Of a DNA stretch of 42,223 bases, positions 17,906 through 26,161 are shown in pieces. Source of the stretch: Candidatus Heimdallarchaeota archaeon. GTDB lineage: Archaea; Asgardarchaeota; Heimdallarchaeia; Heimdallarchaeales; Heimdallarchaeaceae. Below the pieces are notes generated by a model. The model saw only the letters and a program-made list of their open reading frames with translations, was not told the origin of the DNA and ran no database searches. The stretch covers positions 77,627 through 119,849 of the forward strand of contig JAEOSZ010000066.1 in NCBI GenBank assembly GCA_016840095.1, in the 5' to 3' direction. Each line of letters opens with the position of its first letter. Within the stretch, counting starts at the first letter, position 1. A program made the translations under genes and the position numbers.

Positions 17906-18766
17906 TTATTTTGAATACTGATAAAATCCCTCTCCAGATTTTCTTCCCAGTTTTCCTTGTTTAACCAAATTCTTTAGTAGTGAACTTGGTTTGTATTGAT
18001 CTCCATCTTGATTTGTTATATATTCTCCAATCTCTAACATAATATCAAGACCAATATAATCTGAAAGCTCAAAAGGTCCCATCGGATGATTAAGCCCAAG
18101 TTTTACAGCTGTATCTATGTCTTCTTTTTTTGCTACTTGAGATTCGATAAGTTTATAGGATTCATTTAGGAAAACCCACAACAATCTATTAACGATAAAT
18201 CCTGGAGTTTCATTCGAAATAACTGGAGTTTTATCTAGTTTTTCGCAGAAATCATTTATCCTTCCAATTGTTTCATCATTGGTTTTTTCTCCTTTAATTA
18301 CTTCTACTAATTTCATTAACATAGGTGGATTAAAGAAGTGAAGTCCTATGAACAAATCTTGTCTTTTAGTTGCATTTGCTAAGTCACTAATGCTTATTGC
18401 AGAGGTGTTAGTTGCGAAAATTACATCCTTCTGACAGATTTCATCAAGTTTAATAAATAATCTTTTTTTTGCCTCAAATTCTTCAATAATTGCTTCAATT
18501 ACTAGTTGAGTGTCTTTTGTACTATCGATTAAATCAGTATTAAGGGAAATTCTGTCTTTGATTTGATGAGCTTCATCTTCAGTCATCTTCTCTCTCTTTA
18601 TACTACCATTGAGAAATTTGTCGATTTGTTCCATTCCTTTTTCTAAATACTCATCCTTAAGATCATTTAGAGTAACTTTGATTCCTGCCTTGGCTAAGAC
18701 CAACGCTATTCCACTCCCCATTGTTCCAGATCCAATAACTGCTACTTTATTGAACTTAAAATCCAT
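17906..18766 (-). CDS. 3-hydroxybutyryl-CoA dehydrogenase
   Basis: 286 residues, full length for the short 3-hydroxyacyl-CoA dehydrogenase family. It has the NAD-binding G12-S-G-T-M-G17, the catalytic H-F-F-N-P-P, P-G-F-I-V-N-R and the C-terminal domain signature H-P-M-G-P-F-E-L-S-D-Y-I-G-L-D. It interconverts (S)-3-hydroxyacyl-CoA and acetoacetyl-CoA type substrates in butyrate or fatty-acid beta-oxidation-like routes. No other beta-oxidation gene is adjacent. It is convergent with the surface-protein gene (31-base gap) and divergent from the small GTPase gene. Confidence 0.93.
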   Translation of the reverse strand: MDFKFNKVAVIGSGTMGSGIALVLAKAGIKVTLNDLKDEYLEKGMEQIDKFLNGSIKREKMTEDEAHQIKDRISLNTDLIDSTKDTQLVIEAIIEEFEAKKRLFIKLDEICQKDVIFATNTSAISISDLANATKRQDLFIGLHFFNPPMLMKLVEVIKGEKTNDETIGRINDFCEKLDKTPVISNETPGFIVNRLLWVFLNESYKLIESQVAKKEDIDTAVKLGLNHPMGPFELSDYIGLDIMLEIGEYITNQDGDQYKPSSLLKNLVKQGKLGRKSGEGFYQYSK

Positions 18767-18911
18767 ACATGAACTTATTCAGTTTCATTATTTAAGAATT
18801 CAGCAAGAAATATGTGAAGATGCTATTTGTTCTGACATATAGTTTCCAGTAACTGCTTGGTATTACATCGTCTTTTATTGAAATTTCAGAGGTTTACCTT
18901 GGTGCTAACTG

Positions 18912-19463
18912 ATGGGGTCTAAAGTGGAAGTTAAGTTTAGAGATTATGATATTTACAAGTTAGCTATATGTGGTCCTGGAAGATCGGGAAAAACAACTAT
19001 TTGTAAAAGAATAACTGAAAATACTTTTCTAGAGAAATATAGGCCAACAGTTGGAGCAGAGTTCCATTCTTACTCCTTTAAAACACGAAAAGGAAAGGCA
19101 GTTGCTCTGTTTTACGATATGGCAGGACAACAAAGATTTGGTGTTGTAAGGAACCTTCTTTATCCTGGAACAAATGCAGCAGCAATTATTTTCGATGTAT
19201 CTAGAAAGGAATCATTCAAAGAATGCGCAAACTGGATAAGAGAACTTAGACAACAAAACCTTGATCTAGATATTACAATAGTAGGTAATAAGACAGATAC
19301 TCAAAGAGAGGTTTTAAGAGAAGATGCTGAGAGAATTTCTCGAAAACTAGGTTGTAGATATCTTGAAACTTCTGCATTAAATGGAGAAGGTGTTGGAGAA
19401 TTAGTTAAGACACTTCTTGGGAATGCAATAAAGAACCATTCTGTAAGGAATGCTGGAAGATAA
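18912..19463 (+). CDS. Rab/Arf-like small GTPase
   Basis: 183 residues, a Ras-superfamily G domain. G1 G21-P-G-R-S-G-K-T28, G2 threonine in R-P-T-V-G-A-E-F, G3 D-M-A-G-Q-Q-R-F, G4 N-K-T-D and G5 T-S-A-L are all present, so GTP binding and hydrolysis should be intact. It resembles Rab/Ran-type domains through the A-G-Q switch II. There is no C-terminal cysteine for prenylation and no N-terminal amphipathic helix, so membrane attachment is not evident. Asgard archaea, especially Heimdallarchaeia and Lokiarchaeia, carry many such GTPases. GGTG lies eight to eleven bases before the ATG; the 145-base upstream region is shared with the divergent dehydrogenase gene. Confidence 0.92.
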   Translation: MGSKVEVKFRDYDIYKLAICGPGRSGKTTICKRITENTFLEKYRPTVGAEFHSYSFKTRKGKAVALFYDMAGQQRFGVVRNLLYPGTNAAAIIFDVSRKESFKECANWIRELRQQNLDLDITIVGNKTDTQREVLREDAERISRKLGCRYLETSALNGEGVGELVKTLLGNAIKNHSVRNAGR

Positions 19464-19551
19464 GAACCATCAGATTCTCCCAAAAATTCTATCTTTGTCA
19501 ATTTCTATTCTAAACACAATACTTTTCAGCGTTTGAATAATTACACAAACA

Positions 19552-19995
19552 ATGATTAAAGGTAAAAGAAGATTATCAAATATCAGAATCTATGTCATGC
19601 AATATTCTATCTTTCTGTTCGGTGGCATTCTTTTAATTGTAGGTCTATACATGTATGACAAGGGAGTTGCTCTCTATGAGGAGAGTGGAATTGATGCCAG
19701 AGGATTAGAAATAGCTGGTTTCATTACTGCAGGATTAGGTGTTATTTTCTTAATATTATCATATATCTATGCAAGATCAGGAGCCAAAGTAATAGGTAAA
19801 AATTGTCCATATTGTTATGGAACAGGTTATGTTGATGTAGGACCAAAAAAACAAGCAAGAAAAGATGTTTGTCCAGTTTGTAGTGGTACAGGAATAATGG
19901 AAGACAAGGGACTAAAACATCTTAAGGATGAACAAAATAGACAAGCAAAAGTGAAAGAAGAGGAAGCAGCTACAGGTGTGGAAACAAATAATTGA
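19552..19995 (+). CDS. Two-helix membrane protein with DnaJ-type zinc finger
   Basis: 147 residues. Two membrane helices (about residues 17-37 and 52-73) are followed by a cytosolic domain with paired C-P-Y-C-Y-G-T-G and C-P-V-C-S-G-T-G motifs. These C-x-x-C-x-G-x-G repeats are the zinc-binding element of DnaJ cysteine-rich domains. The tail after residue 120 is charged. There is no J domain. It may bind zinc and unfolded proteins or RNA at the membrane; the function is unknown. It lies between the GTPase and CobA genes on the same strand with gaps of about 80-90 bases. Confidence 0.8.
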   Translation: MIKGKRRLSNIRIYVMQYSIFLFGGILLIVGLYMYDKGVALYEESGIDARGLEIAGFITAGLGVIFLILSYIYARSGAKVIGKNCPYCYGTGYVDVGPKKQARKDVCPVCSGTGIMEDKGLKHLKDEQNRQAKVKEEEAATGVETNN

Positions 19996-20076
19996 ATGAA
20001 AAAAAATTCTATCCCATAGACTAGTGCCAAAACCTTTAGTCAAGCTTTAAAAACGATTAATCTAATTCTTCAGATA

Positions 20077-20586
20077 ATGGTTAGATTCACCTTAATTACG
20101 GGAGAAGGAAAAGGGAAGACTACTTTAAGTATGGGGACAATTTTTCGAAAGCAAAGAGAAGGTAAATCTATATTAGTTGTACAATTTCTGAAAACTGGAG
20201 TAAACTGTGGAGAATGTGTTTTTTTTGAAGATAAGGAAGGCATAAGATGGGTTACATTTGGAAAAGAAGAGTTCTTTCACTCTGAAACACAAAAAGAAGA
20301 GTATTCAATTTTAATGAGTAATAGTATCGACTTTCTAGAAGAAACATTGAAGAGTACTAACGTTGATGTGCTTCTTCTAGATGAAGCTGGAATTGCACTA
20401 TATTTTGAATTGCTTTCATGGGAACAGTTAGAAAGAATTTTTCATTATGTAACAGAAGATATCTTTCTAACTGGAAGAAAGTTTCCAGAAGAAATTAAAT
20501 TAAAAGCTGATACAATAGTAGAAGTTGGAGAAATCAAACATCCATATACTAAAGGAATTGAAGCAAGGAAGGGAATTGATTTCTAA
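20077..20586 (+). CDS. cobA: Cob(I)alamin adenosyltransferase, CobA/BtuR type
   Basis: 169 residues. The N-terminal Walker A G9-E-G-K-G-K-T-T16 with the special G-x-G-K-G-K-T-T form, V-V-Q-F-L-K-T-G, the V-D-V-L-L-L-D-E Walker B and L-T-G-R-K-F-P match the BtuR/CobO/CobA family. It transfers the adenosyl group of ATP to cob(I)alamin (or a cobyrinic acid diamide form) in adenosylcobalamin synthesis or salvage. It is full length. No other cobalamin genes are nearby, so it is probably a salvage or repair enzyme. It contrasts with the degenerate copy at 9966-10397. Confidence 0.88.
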   Translation: MVRFTLITGEGKGKTTLSMGTIFRKQREGKSILVVQFLKTGVNCGECVFFEDKEGIRWVTFGKEEFFHSETQKEEYSILMSNSIDFLEETLKSTNVDVLLLDEAGIALYFELLSWEQLERIFHYVTEDIFLTGRKFPEEIKLKADTIVEVGEIKHPYTKGIEARKGIDF

Positions 20587-20700
20587 ACATGATTCTTTCT
20601 CTAAAGATTGCTTTATTTCAGCATTTCATTACTTTCAAAACACCGTCTCCCTTAGAAGAAGTTAAATTTAAAGAATAATAAGTGTAAAATAAGTATTATC

Positions 20701-20709
20701 TTTAAATAC
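20701..20709 (+). promoter_or_regulatory. Putative TATA box of the radA gene
   Basis: TTTAAATAC lies about 26-33 bases before GTG 20734. This is the archaeal TATA consensus, and it would place the transcript start close to the coding start. A weak inverted repeat (ATAATA...TATTAT) precedes it. Confidence 0.45.
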
Positions 20710-20733
20710 TCTAACCTCTTCGGAGTAATAGCA

Positions 20734-22059
20734 GTGGTGCATAATATGAGTAAAGAAACACAGGAAGAAACCACTATACCTGATCCAAAGGAAATTGAAG
20801 AACAGTATGAGGAACATCTCATCGAAATAACAGAAGAAGAACAGAAGAGCTCAAAAAAGAAAGAAGCAAAAGAAAATCTTAAGCTTAAAGATGTTCCAGG
20901 TTTAGGTAAAAAAACCCTGGATATTTTGACAGAAAATGAAATTACATCTATTGAAGGCTTGATGACTACAAGACTCATTGAATTACAAACAATGGGTATT
21001 CAAAGAGCAATAGCAAAAAAGGTTAGAGCTGAAATAGTCTCCACAGTTCCAAAATACAAATTCTTCAAAGAAGAAATTGGTCTGGAGGATTTACCTGGGG
21101 TTGGGAAAGCAACAGCTGATATGTTAAGAGAAAAGGGATTAAATGTTTATCTTCTTGAAACAACTCCTATTAGAGAGTTAGAAGAGAAGTATGGGATTAC
21201 TTCAAGTGCTGCAAAAAAATATAAAGAATCGCTTAGTGAAATTCGCGGAGGAATGGAGTTCATAAATGCTTTTGATATAATGGAAAAGCAGATGGAATCT
21301 CCAGCTTTTTCTTACGGGATTAAGGCATTAGATGCACTAACCACAATAGAAGAGCTAAATGTTGCAGGAGTGAGGCTTGGAGAAACATTAGAGCTCTTTG
21401 GACCTTTCCGATCTGGAAAGTCTCAATTATGCCACCAGCTTTGTGTAACTGTCCAATTACCACCTGAATTAGGAGGAGTTGGTAAAAAAGCTGTTTTTAT
21501 TGATACTGAAGGAACATTTTCTCCTAGTAGAATTAAAGCTATTCATGGAAAACTACAGAAGGATTTAGGCTGGGAAAAGAATTTTGAGGACGTTCTTAGA
21601 GATATAACTTATGCTAGGGCATATAATTCTGATCACCAAATGACTCTAGCAGAAAGACTGCTTGAATTGTTTTACAATCACAAGGATGAATATGGTTTTG
21701 TTGCTCTTGACTCAGCTACAGCACACTTTAGAGCAGAATATGCTGGAAGGGGCACTCTTGCTGAAAGACAACAAACGATTAATTATCATCTAGGAATACT
21801 CGGAAGATTAGCAGATACATATAATGTAGCTGTTGCAATAACAAATCAAGTTCAATCAAACCCAGCAGCTTTCTTTGGTGACCCAACTCAAGCTATTGGA
21901 GGAAATATTCTTGGTCACTGGGCTACAACTAGATTCTATTTGAGGAAATCTAAAGGTGAAAAGCGAATTATCCGAATTTACGATTCACCATATTTACCAG
22001 AATCAGAAGCCGTGTTTGCTATAACACCAGAAGGCTGTGTAGATGTAGAAGGAGATTAA
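20734..22059 (+). CDS. radA: RadA/Rad51-family recombinase with two HhH domains
   Basis: 441 residues; typical archaeal RadA has about 320-350. Layout: acidic tail (1-48), a first helix-hairpin-helix (about 50-100, D-V-P-G-L-G-K-K-T), a second one (about 115-170, D-L-P-G-V-G-K-A-T) that is the usual RadA N-terminal domain, the polymerisation motif F176-I-N-A179, then the RecA core. Walker A is G223-P-F-R-S-G-K-S230, with Arg where RadA normally has Gly. D-T-E-G-T-F-S-P-S-R, the L1 region and T-N-Q-V-Q-S are intact. It performs strand exchange in homologous recombination. Start: GTG 20734 or 20737 (GGAG at 20722) or ATG 20746. Confidence 0.9.
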   Translation: MVHNMSKETQEETTIPDPKEIEEQYEEHLIEITEEEQKSSKKKEAKENLKLKDVPGLGKKTLDILTENEITSIEGLMTTRLIELQTMGIQRAIAKKVRAEIVSTVPKYKFFKEEIGLEDLPGVGKATADMLREKGLNVYLLETTPIRELEEKYGITSSAAKKYKESLSEIRGGMEFINAFDIMEKQMESPAFSYGIKALDALTTIEELNVAGVRLGETLELFGPFRSGKSQLCHQLCVTVQLPPELGGVGKKAVFIDTEGTFSPSRIKAIHGKLQKDLGWEKNFEDVLRDITYARAYNSDHQMTLAERLLELFYNHKDEYGFVALDSATAHFRAEYAGRGTLAERQQTINYHLGILGRLADTYNVAVAITNQVQSNPAAFFGDPTQAIGGNILGHWATTRFYLRKSKGEKRIIRIYDSPYLPESEAVFAITPEGCVDVEGD

Positions 22060-22068
22060 TCCACCTCA

Positions 22069-22075
22069 TTTTTTT
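22069..22075 (+). terminator. T-run after radA
   Basis: Seven T residues lie about ten bases past the radA stop, in the 18-base gap between radA and the convergent zinc-ribbon gene. This is consistent with oligo-T termination of radA. Confidence 0.4.
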
Positions 22076-22077
22076 CA

Positions 22078-22710
22078 TTATTGAATATGAGTACCACAAG
22101 TTCCACAAAACTTCCAATTCATATTAACAACAGATTTACAATAAGGACATTTACTTTTATATTCTCGTGGAATGTGAGAAGCGTTAATTTGATTTGAATT
22201 TCCATATTTTGTTAAATGAGAAACTCCCATCATTTCAGTGGGTTCTGGTTCTAAATCATCTAACAAACTAGTCTCTCTAAGTGAACTTCTTTGATGGTTA
22301 TCATACTTTGTTTGTGTATCTCTTATTGAAGATTCTGCGAATAGACTTTGGATATCCATATCGTTGAAATTCATTTGAACAGGATCTGAATAAAACTTGT
22401 TTGGAGCAGATTGATTAAGCACTGAATGTGAATCTAAATCAATACTATATGATGATAATGAAGAATCTACCAACTCTTCCTTTGACATGTTAAGTTGATC
22501 GAATATTTTACAGTGATCAGATATTGGACATGAAATGCTCTTAAATTCAAGATTTGGGGAAGGATCTATAAAGGTTCGTCCAATTAACAAAGATCCATTT
22601 AAGGGGTGAATTTTCAAGCCTTGTTCAAGGAGAGCCTTAAGAACCTCTTTCGGATCATAAGATTCTCCATTTATCTCTATGATACCCTTAATATCACTTA
22701 AATTCATCAT
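22078..22710 (-). CDS. Hypothetical protein with C-terminal zinc ribbon
   Basis: 210 residues; no known family. The N-terminal 70 residues form a small alpha/beta unit with D-P-K-E-V-L-K-A-L-L-E-Q-G and two cysteines (C-P-I-S-D-H-C). A Ser/Asp/Asn-rich disordered middle (about 80-180) follows. The C-terminal zinc ribbon is C-P-Y-C-K-S ... K-F-C-G-T-C-G (two C-x-x-C knuckles). The ribbon is of the kind found in archaeal regulators and membrane-associated proteins. Two adjacent ATGs (22710, 22707) are possible starts. It is convergent with radA. Confidence 0.65.
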   Translation of the reverse strand: MMNLSDIKGIIEINGESYDPKEVLKALLEQGLKIHPLNGSLLIGRTFIDPSPNLEFKSISCPISDHCKIFDQLNMSKEELVDSSLSSYSIDLDSHSVLNQSAPNKFYSDPVQMNFNDMDIQSLFAESSIRDTQTKYDNHQRSSLRETSLLDDLEPEPTEMMGVSHLTKYGNSNQINASHIPREYKSKCPYCKSVVNMNWKFCGTCGTHIQ

Positions 22711-22790
22711 AACATGTACTAGTTGAGATTATAAGGTTAAAAAATAAGTATTATATCAATATGAACGGGGGTATTACTTTAAAAACAAAC

Positions 22791-23474
22791 CTATCCATCT
22801 TGATATTTTAAGTGAATTGCTTTGGTTACTCTTGTTAACCAGTCATCTAATTTGCCTATTAGTTCAGAATGAACTTCTGGTAGTAGTATGTCACCTTCAG
22901 GCATTTTTGAAACTCTTTGAACCCACGAATTAAGTTCGTATAACATGGGGGACATTCCTACTTGGGTTTCAACTTCGTCCCTTAGTTCTTCCAACATCTT
23001 TCCTATGTTACCACAGCTACTAGTTGGATTAATCATTTGGGTTATGTGCTTGAATTTCTTAGAAACAGCATCAAATGCTGCATCTGCTGCAGCAGAGACT
23101 CCATCACCTTCATCTTCTTCAGCTAAAGCGGGAGAAGAGTATTCTGCAGGAGGTGGTTCAGCAACTACTTCAGCCGGAGGTGCAGATTGTTTTTTGGGTT
23201 TTGCTTTCGCAGGAGGTTGAACAGCTACAGATCCCAACCCATCTATTTTTGTGTTGAGATTTGCTATCATGTCTTTAATTCCAGGAATTTCACCAAGTTT
23301 AAGACCTACTTCAGAAACTTGAGTTTCAACATTAGAAAAGCCGGTCATCTTTGTTTCAAGCTGTGTAATTTGAGTTGATAGTTTAGAAATTGCATCGTTT
23401 ACGTTTTGAACAAGTGTTGATAGTTTATTGATCGAATTGATTAGTTGAACTAACATTTCCTCAGGATTGCTCAT
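22791..23474 (-). CDS. Coiled-coil protein with Pro/Ala linker, unknown
   Basis: 227 residues. Residues 1 to about 75 are heptad-patterned (L-V-Q-L-I-N-S-I-N-K-L and similar), a good coiled coil. An Ala/Pro/Glu-rich linker (about 80-125) follows. The C-terminal 100 residues form a helical domain with a short loop C-G-N-I-G and W-V-Q-R-V-S. There is no signal peptide and no membrane helix. I do not recognise the family. It is divergent from the small-ORF/E2 pair, whose promoters share 23475-23627. A structural or adaptor role is plausible but not shown. Confidence 0.7.
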   Translation of the reverse strand: MSNPEEMLVQLINSINKLSTLVQNVNDAISKLSTQITQLETKMTGFSNVETQVSEVGLKLGEIPGIKDMIANLNTKIDGLGSVAVQPPAKAKPKKQSAPPAEVVAEPPPAEYSSPALAEEDEGDGVSAAADAAFDAVSKKFKHITQMINPTSSCGNIGKMLEELRDEVETQVGMSPMLYELNSWVQRVSKMPEGDILLPEVHSELIGKLDDWLTRVTKAIHLKYQDG

Positions 23475-23627
23475 AAATATTCACAAGTATGATTCAATAT
23501 TAAAATTAAAAAAATTTGTGGCTTAGGCGTATTCAAAAAATCACTTCAATTTAGTTGTTGAATCAAATTTCGTATAGGAGAGACGTAATCTTAATATATC
23601 TAGCAAACTTTTCATAAATGAAGGCTA

Positions 23628-23792
23628 ATGAGCGAAAGAGACATCGTGGAATTACTGGTTAGATGGCGTTCTGTAGCAATGATGCTAGAAAGAAAAGAGT
23701 TTGAGAAAATTGCAGGAGATCAAAAAGGGTTAATTGCTGCAATACTTATGATATTATTGGAAATGCAGAACAAAGGTTCAGGTGGATTCTAA
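23628..23792 (+). CDS. Small 54-residue protein overlapping the E2 gene
   Basis: ATG 23628 to TAA 23790-23792 encodes 54 residues beginning M-S-E-R-D-I-V-E-L-L and ending in K-G-S-G-G-F. Two amphipathic helices are likely (about 3-27 and 33-48). It overlaps the E2 start at 23782 by 11 bases, and the E2 ribosome site (GGTTCAGGTGG) lies inside it, which suggests translational coupling. An AT-rich, promoter-like region precedes it. There are no cysteines, so it is not a RING E3. Its short length makes it easy to miss. It could be a helper of the E2, or merely a leader peptide. Confidence 0.55.
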   Translation: MSERDIVELLVRWRSVAMMLERKEFEKIAGDQKGLIAAILMILLEMQNKGSGGF

Positions 23793-24297
23793 TTACAGCT
23801 GTCCTCTAAAAACGAGTGGATATGAGTTAATGTTAGCAGAAGAAGAATTTTGGCCAAGAATAGCAATTGAAGCTAATGAATTAAAGAAAGAACTGCCAAC
23901 TTTCAAACCTGTTGACGGAAATACGCTTCAGTGGAGAGGGTTTATCTTTGGAGCGGGATTATACGAGAATGGTGTTTTTGTTCTTGAAGTAGAAATTCCT
24001 AGGGAATATCCTTTCAAACCACCAAAGGTAAAGATGCTTACAAAAGTTTTTCATGCAAACGTATTTGATACAAGAATATGTGTTGGAGTTTTAGGTGCAG
24101 ATTGGACTCCAGCTAACAATTTAGTTGATGTTATTGAATCAATTCGTTTTATTTTAAGCAATCCAAATCCTGATGATCCCTTAAATTCAACAGCGGCAAA
24201 TCTGATGAAAAGAGATCCTAAAGAGTATGCTAGAAAAGTTCGAGAATATGTAGAAAAGTATGCCACTTTTGACCAAATTGGTAAATATAGCTTGTAA
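23782..24297 (+). CDS. E2 ubiquitin-conjugating enzyme
   Basis: 171 residues, a UBC fold. It has Y-P-F-K-P-P-K-V near residue 75, then H91-A-N (the usual H-P-N with Pro replaced by Ala), the catalytic Cys100 in R-I-C-V-G-V-L, W-T-P-A-N-N-L, and P-N-P-D-D-P-L-N-S-T-A-A-N-L. The catalytic cysteine and the downstream Asp/Asn environment look intact, so it should accept ubiquitin from an E1. Asgard archaea have ubiquitin systems in which E1, E2, a RING protein, ubiquitin and an Rpn11-like protease often cluster, but none of these is seen here. GTG start with GGTTCAGG upstream. The likely transcript includes the preceding small gene. Confidence 0.9.
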   Translation: MDSNYSCPLKTSGYELMLAEEEFWPRIAIEANELKKELPTFKPVDGNTLQWRGFIFGAGLYENGVFVLEVEIPREYPFKPPKVKMLTKVFHANVFDTRICVGVLGADWTPANNLVDVIESIRFILSNPNPDDPLNSTAANLMKRDPKEYARKVREYVEKYATFDQIGKYSL

Positions 24298-24337
24298 AAG
24301 TTTACTTTTTATTCAGTATAAAGCTATCATCATAAGG

Positions 24338-24350
24338 AATTTTTATTTAG
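24338..24350 (+). promoter_or_regulatory. TATA-like promoter of the preQ0 operon
   Basis: The 13-base AATTTTTATTTAG starts 34 bases before ATG 24372, the right place for an archaeal TATA element with the transcript starting about at the ATG. The identical 13-mer occurs 32 bases before the DegV gene ATG at 34962. No Shine-Dalgarno sequence is seen, so the queE mRNA is probably leaderless. Confidence 0.5.
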
Positions 24351-24371
24351 AGATAAGAAAATTATAAATCG

Positions 24372-25181
24372 ATGTCACAGGGTTACATACAAGAAATTTT
24401 CTCAAGTTTCCAAGGTGAAGGAGCTTCAGTTGAAGGAAGCTGCTATGGATTAAGACAAATTTTTATTAGATTCTCAGGTTGTCCTCTAGCTTTGGGGGTC
24501 CATGGAACAAAAGGTTGTATTTGGTGTGATTCACCTAAATCATGGAACACAACTCCAAAAAAATGTTACATTGAAACAAAAGCAGGTACTCAATCATTTG
24601 AAGAAATGGCTAACCCTTTGACTTCAAAAGATGTATTGGATATAGTTAAAAGACTTTCAACAAAAGATCTACATTCTGTAAGTTTGACAGGAGGAGAACC
24701 CTTGTATCAAGAATCATTTGTATCTGATATTATTACTTCTCTCAAGGAAGCTGGATACAAAACATATCTCGAAACAGCATACACGGATAATTTCCAATTT
24801 CTAGAAGAAATATCCGAAAAAATCGATTATGCTTGCGTAGATATTAAAGATAAAACAGCAGATGCTGCATCGGAATGGAAAAAACTTGTAGTTCAAGAAG
24901 TAGAAATGGGCAGAATCTTGAAAGATGCTGGATCCAAAGTATTTGCAAAAACGGTTATAACCAAAGCCTCAAAAAAAGAGGATTTTGAATTTATAGCAAA
25001 AATGTGTGGTTCAATAAGACTTCCCATTGTTATTCAATTTGTTACACCAACTTCAAAATCAAAAGTTGAACAACCAACATGGAAACAAATAGATGAGTTT
25101 TCTCAAATTGCGGGGAAGTATCTACCACCAAATAGAATAGGCATATCAATACAAATGCACAAAGCCATAGAAATCTTGTAG
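24372..25181 (+). CDS. queE: 7-carboxy-7-deazaguanine synthase QueE
   Basis: 269 residues, a radical-SAM enzyme. It converts 6-carboxytetrahydropterin to 7-carboxy-7-deazaguanine in preQ0 synthesis. The N-terminal I-F-S-S-F-Q-G-E-G is typical of QueE. The cluster cysteines are Cys37, Cys49 and Cys52, so the motif is C-x11-C-x2-C rather than the classical C-x3-C-x2-C; QueE is known for such enlarged loops. S-L-T-G-G-E-P is the SAM-binding strand. It starts the queE-mptA-DUF366-queD-queC set, with eight bases to the next gene. Confidence 0.92.
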   Translation: MSQGYIQEIFSSFQGEGASVEGSCYGLRQIFIRFSGCPLALGVHGTKGCIWCDSPKSWNTTPKKCYIETKAGTQSFEEMANPLTSKDVLDIVKRLSTKDLHSVSLTGGEPLYQESFVSDIITSLKEAGYKTYLETAYTDNFQFLEEISEKIDYACVDIKDKTADAASEWKKLVVQEVEMGRILKDAGSKVFAKTVITKASKKEDFEFIAKMCGSIRLPIVIQFVTPTSKSKVEQPTWKQIDEFSQIAGKYLPPNRIGISIQMHKAIEIL

Positions 25182-25189
25182 GGAAAAAA

Positions 25190-26161
25190 ATGAATCTAAA
25201 TAGTAGAAAACTATCAGATGTTCAAGCGGATGAATCAAAAATTCAGATAGGTATCAGAAGAGTTGGTATCAGTGATATTCCAAAAATAATCCGTCGAAAA
25301 CGTTTTGGAGAATATAATGAATTATCAGCAAGAATCGATGTATATGTAGATTTATTGCCTTCAAAACGGGGAATTCACATGTCTCGGAATCTTGAAGCAA
25401 TCAATGAAGCAATATCAAAACTTACTGGAGAAGTAATTTCTGATAGTGAAGAATTATGTGCCAAAATTGCTGAAAAAGTGCTTTCTATCCAACCTGGAGC
25501 TACTAATGCTGAAGTTAAATTAACTGCGGATTATGAGTTGGAAACATTTTCTGAAGCAGTAAATAGGAAAAAATCCAGTGTTCATAAATTACGAGCTGGA
25601 GCTCTTGCTCAGAAAAACGGAGAGAATGTTACAGTAACCAAAATAATAGGAGCAGAAGTTGAAGGTACTACTGTCTGTCCTTGTTCTCAAGAATTATCAA
25701 AGGATTTTTCAAAAGAAAAACTTACAGAAGAAGGATTTACAGAAGAACAAATAGATTTTGTTCTTGAAAATATTCCATTGGCTTCTCATAATCAAAGGTC
25801 AAAGTCGATTTTAGTTCTAGAGCAACCAAGAAATGCAGAGAGAATAGAATTAGAAGACATTATTGAGATTCTTGAGAACTCGATGAGCTCACCAACTCAT
25901 GAAGTACTAAAACGAAAAGATGAACAGGCTGTGGTGCTCTATGCACATCAGCACCCTGCTTTTGTAGAAGATGTTGTACGAACTATTTTACAGAAAGTTG
26001 CCAAAAAATATGCAAATCAACATCCAGAAACTATGATTTGTGTAAAACAAATTAATTATGAAAGCATACATCAGCATAACGCAGTTGCAGAAGTTAGAAC
26101 CTCTTTGAAGGAATTGCTAAAACAACTTAATGGATTAAAAAAAGATGAAGAAGATAAGTAA
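25190..26161 (+). CDS. mptA: GTP cyclohydrolase I type IB (MptA/FolE2)
   Basis: 323 residues. It opens GTP to the dihydroneopterin precursor that enters the preQ0 and folate/pterin pathways; archaeal MptA is Fe(II)-dependent. Seen: V-C-P-C-S-Q, A-S-H-N-Q-R-S, and S-P-T-H-E-V-L-K-R-K-D-E, the conserved active-site and metal segments of the COG1469 family, with an intact length. It follows queE by eight bases and overlaps DUF366 by 17 bases. Sitting beside QueD, QueE and QueC, it supplies the first step of 7-deazaguanine synthesis. Confidence 0.93.
   Translation: MNLNSRKLSDVQADESKIQIGIRRVGISDIPKIIRRKRFGEYNELSARIDVYVDLLPSKRGIHMSRNLEAINEAISKLTGEVISDSEELCAKIAEKVLSIQPGATNAEVKLTADYELETFSEAVNRKKSSVHKLRAGALAQKNGENVTVTKIIGAEVEGTTVCPCSQELSKDFSKEKLTEEGFTEEQIDFVLENIPLASHNQRSKSILVLEQPRNAERIELEDIIEILENSMSSPTHEVLKRKDEQAVVLYAHQHPAFVEDVVRTILQKVAKKYANQHPETMICVKQINYESIHQHNAVAEVRTSLKELLKQLNGLKKDEEDK

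Noticed and set aside
20665..20699. Weak AT inverted repeat before radA
   Set aside because: Six-base arms in a very AT-rich stretch are expected by chance.
22945..23257. Overlapping plus-strand frames in the coiled-coil gene
   Set aside because: Opposite-strand shadows of the Ala/Pro-rich linker; no start signal or family.
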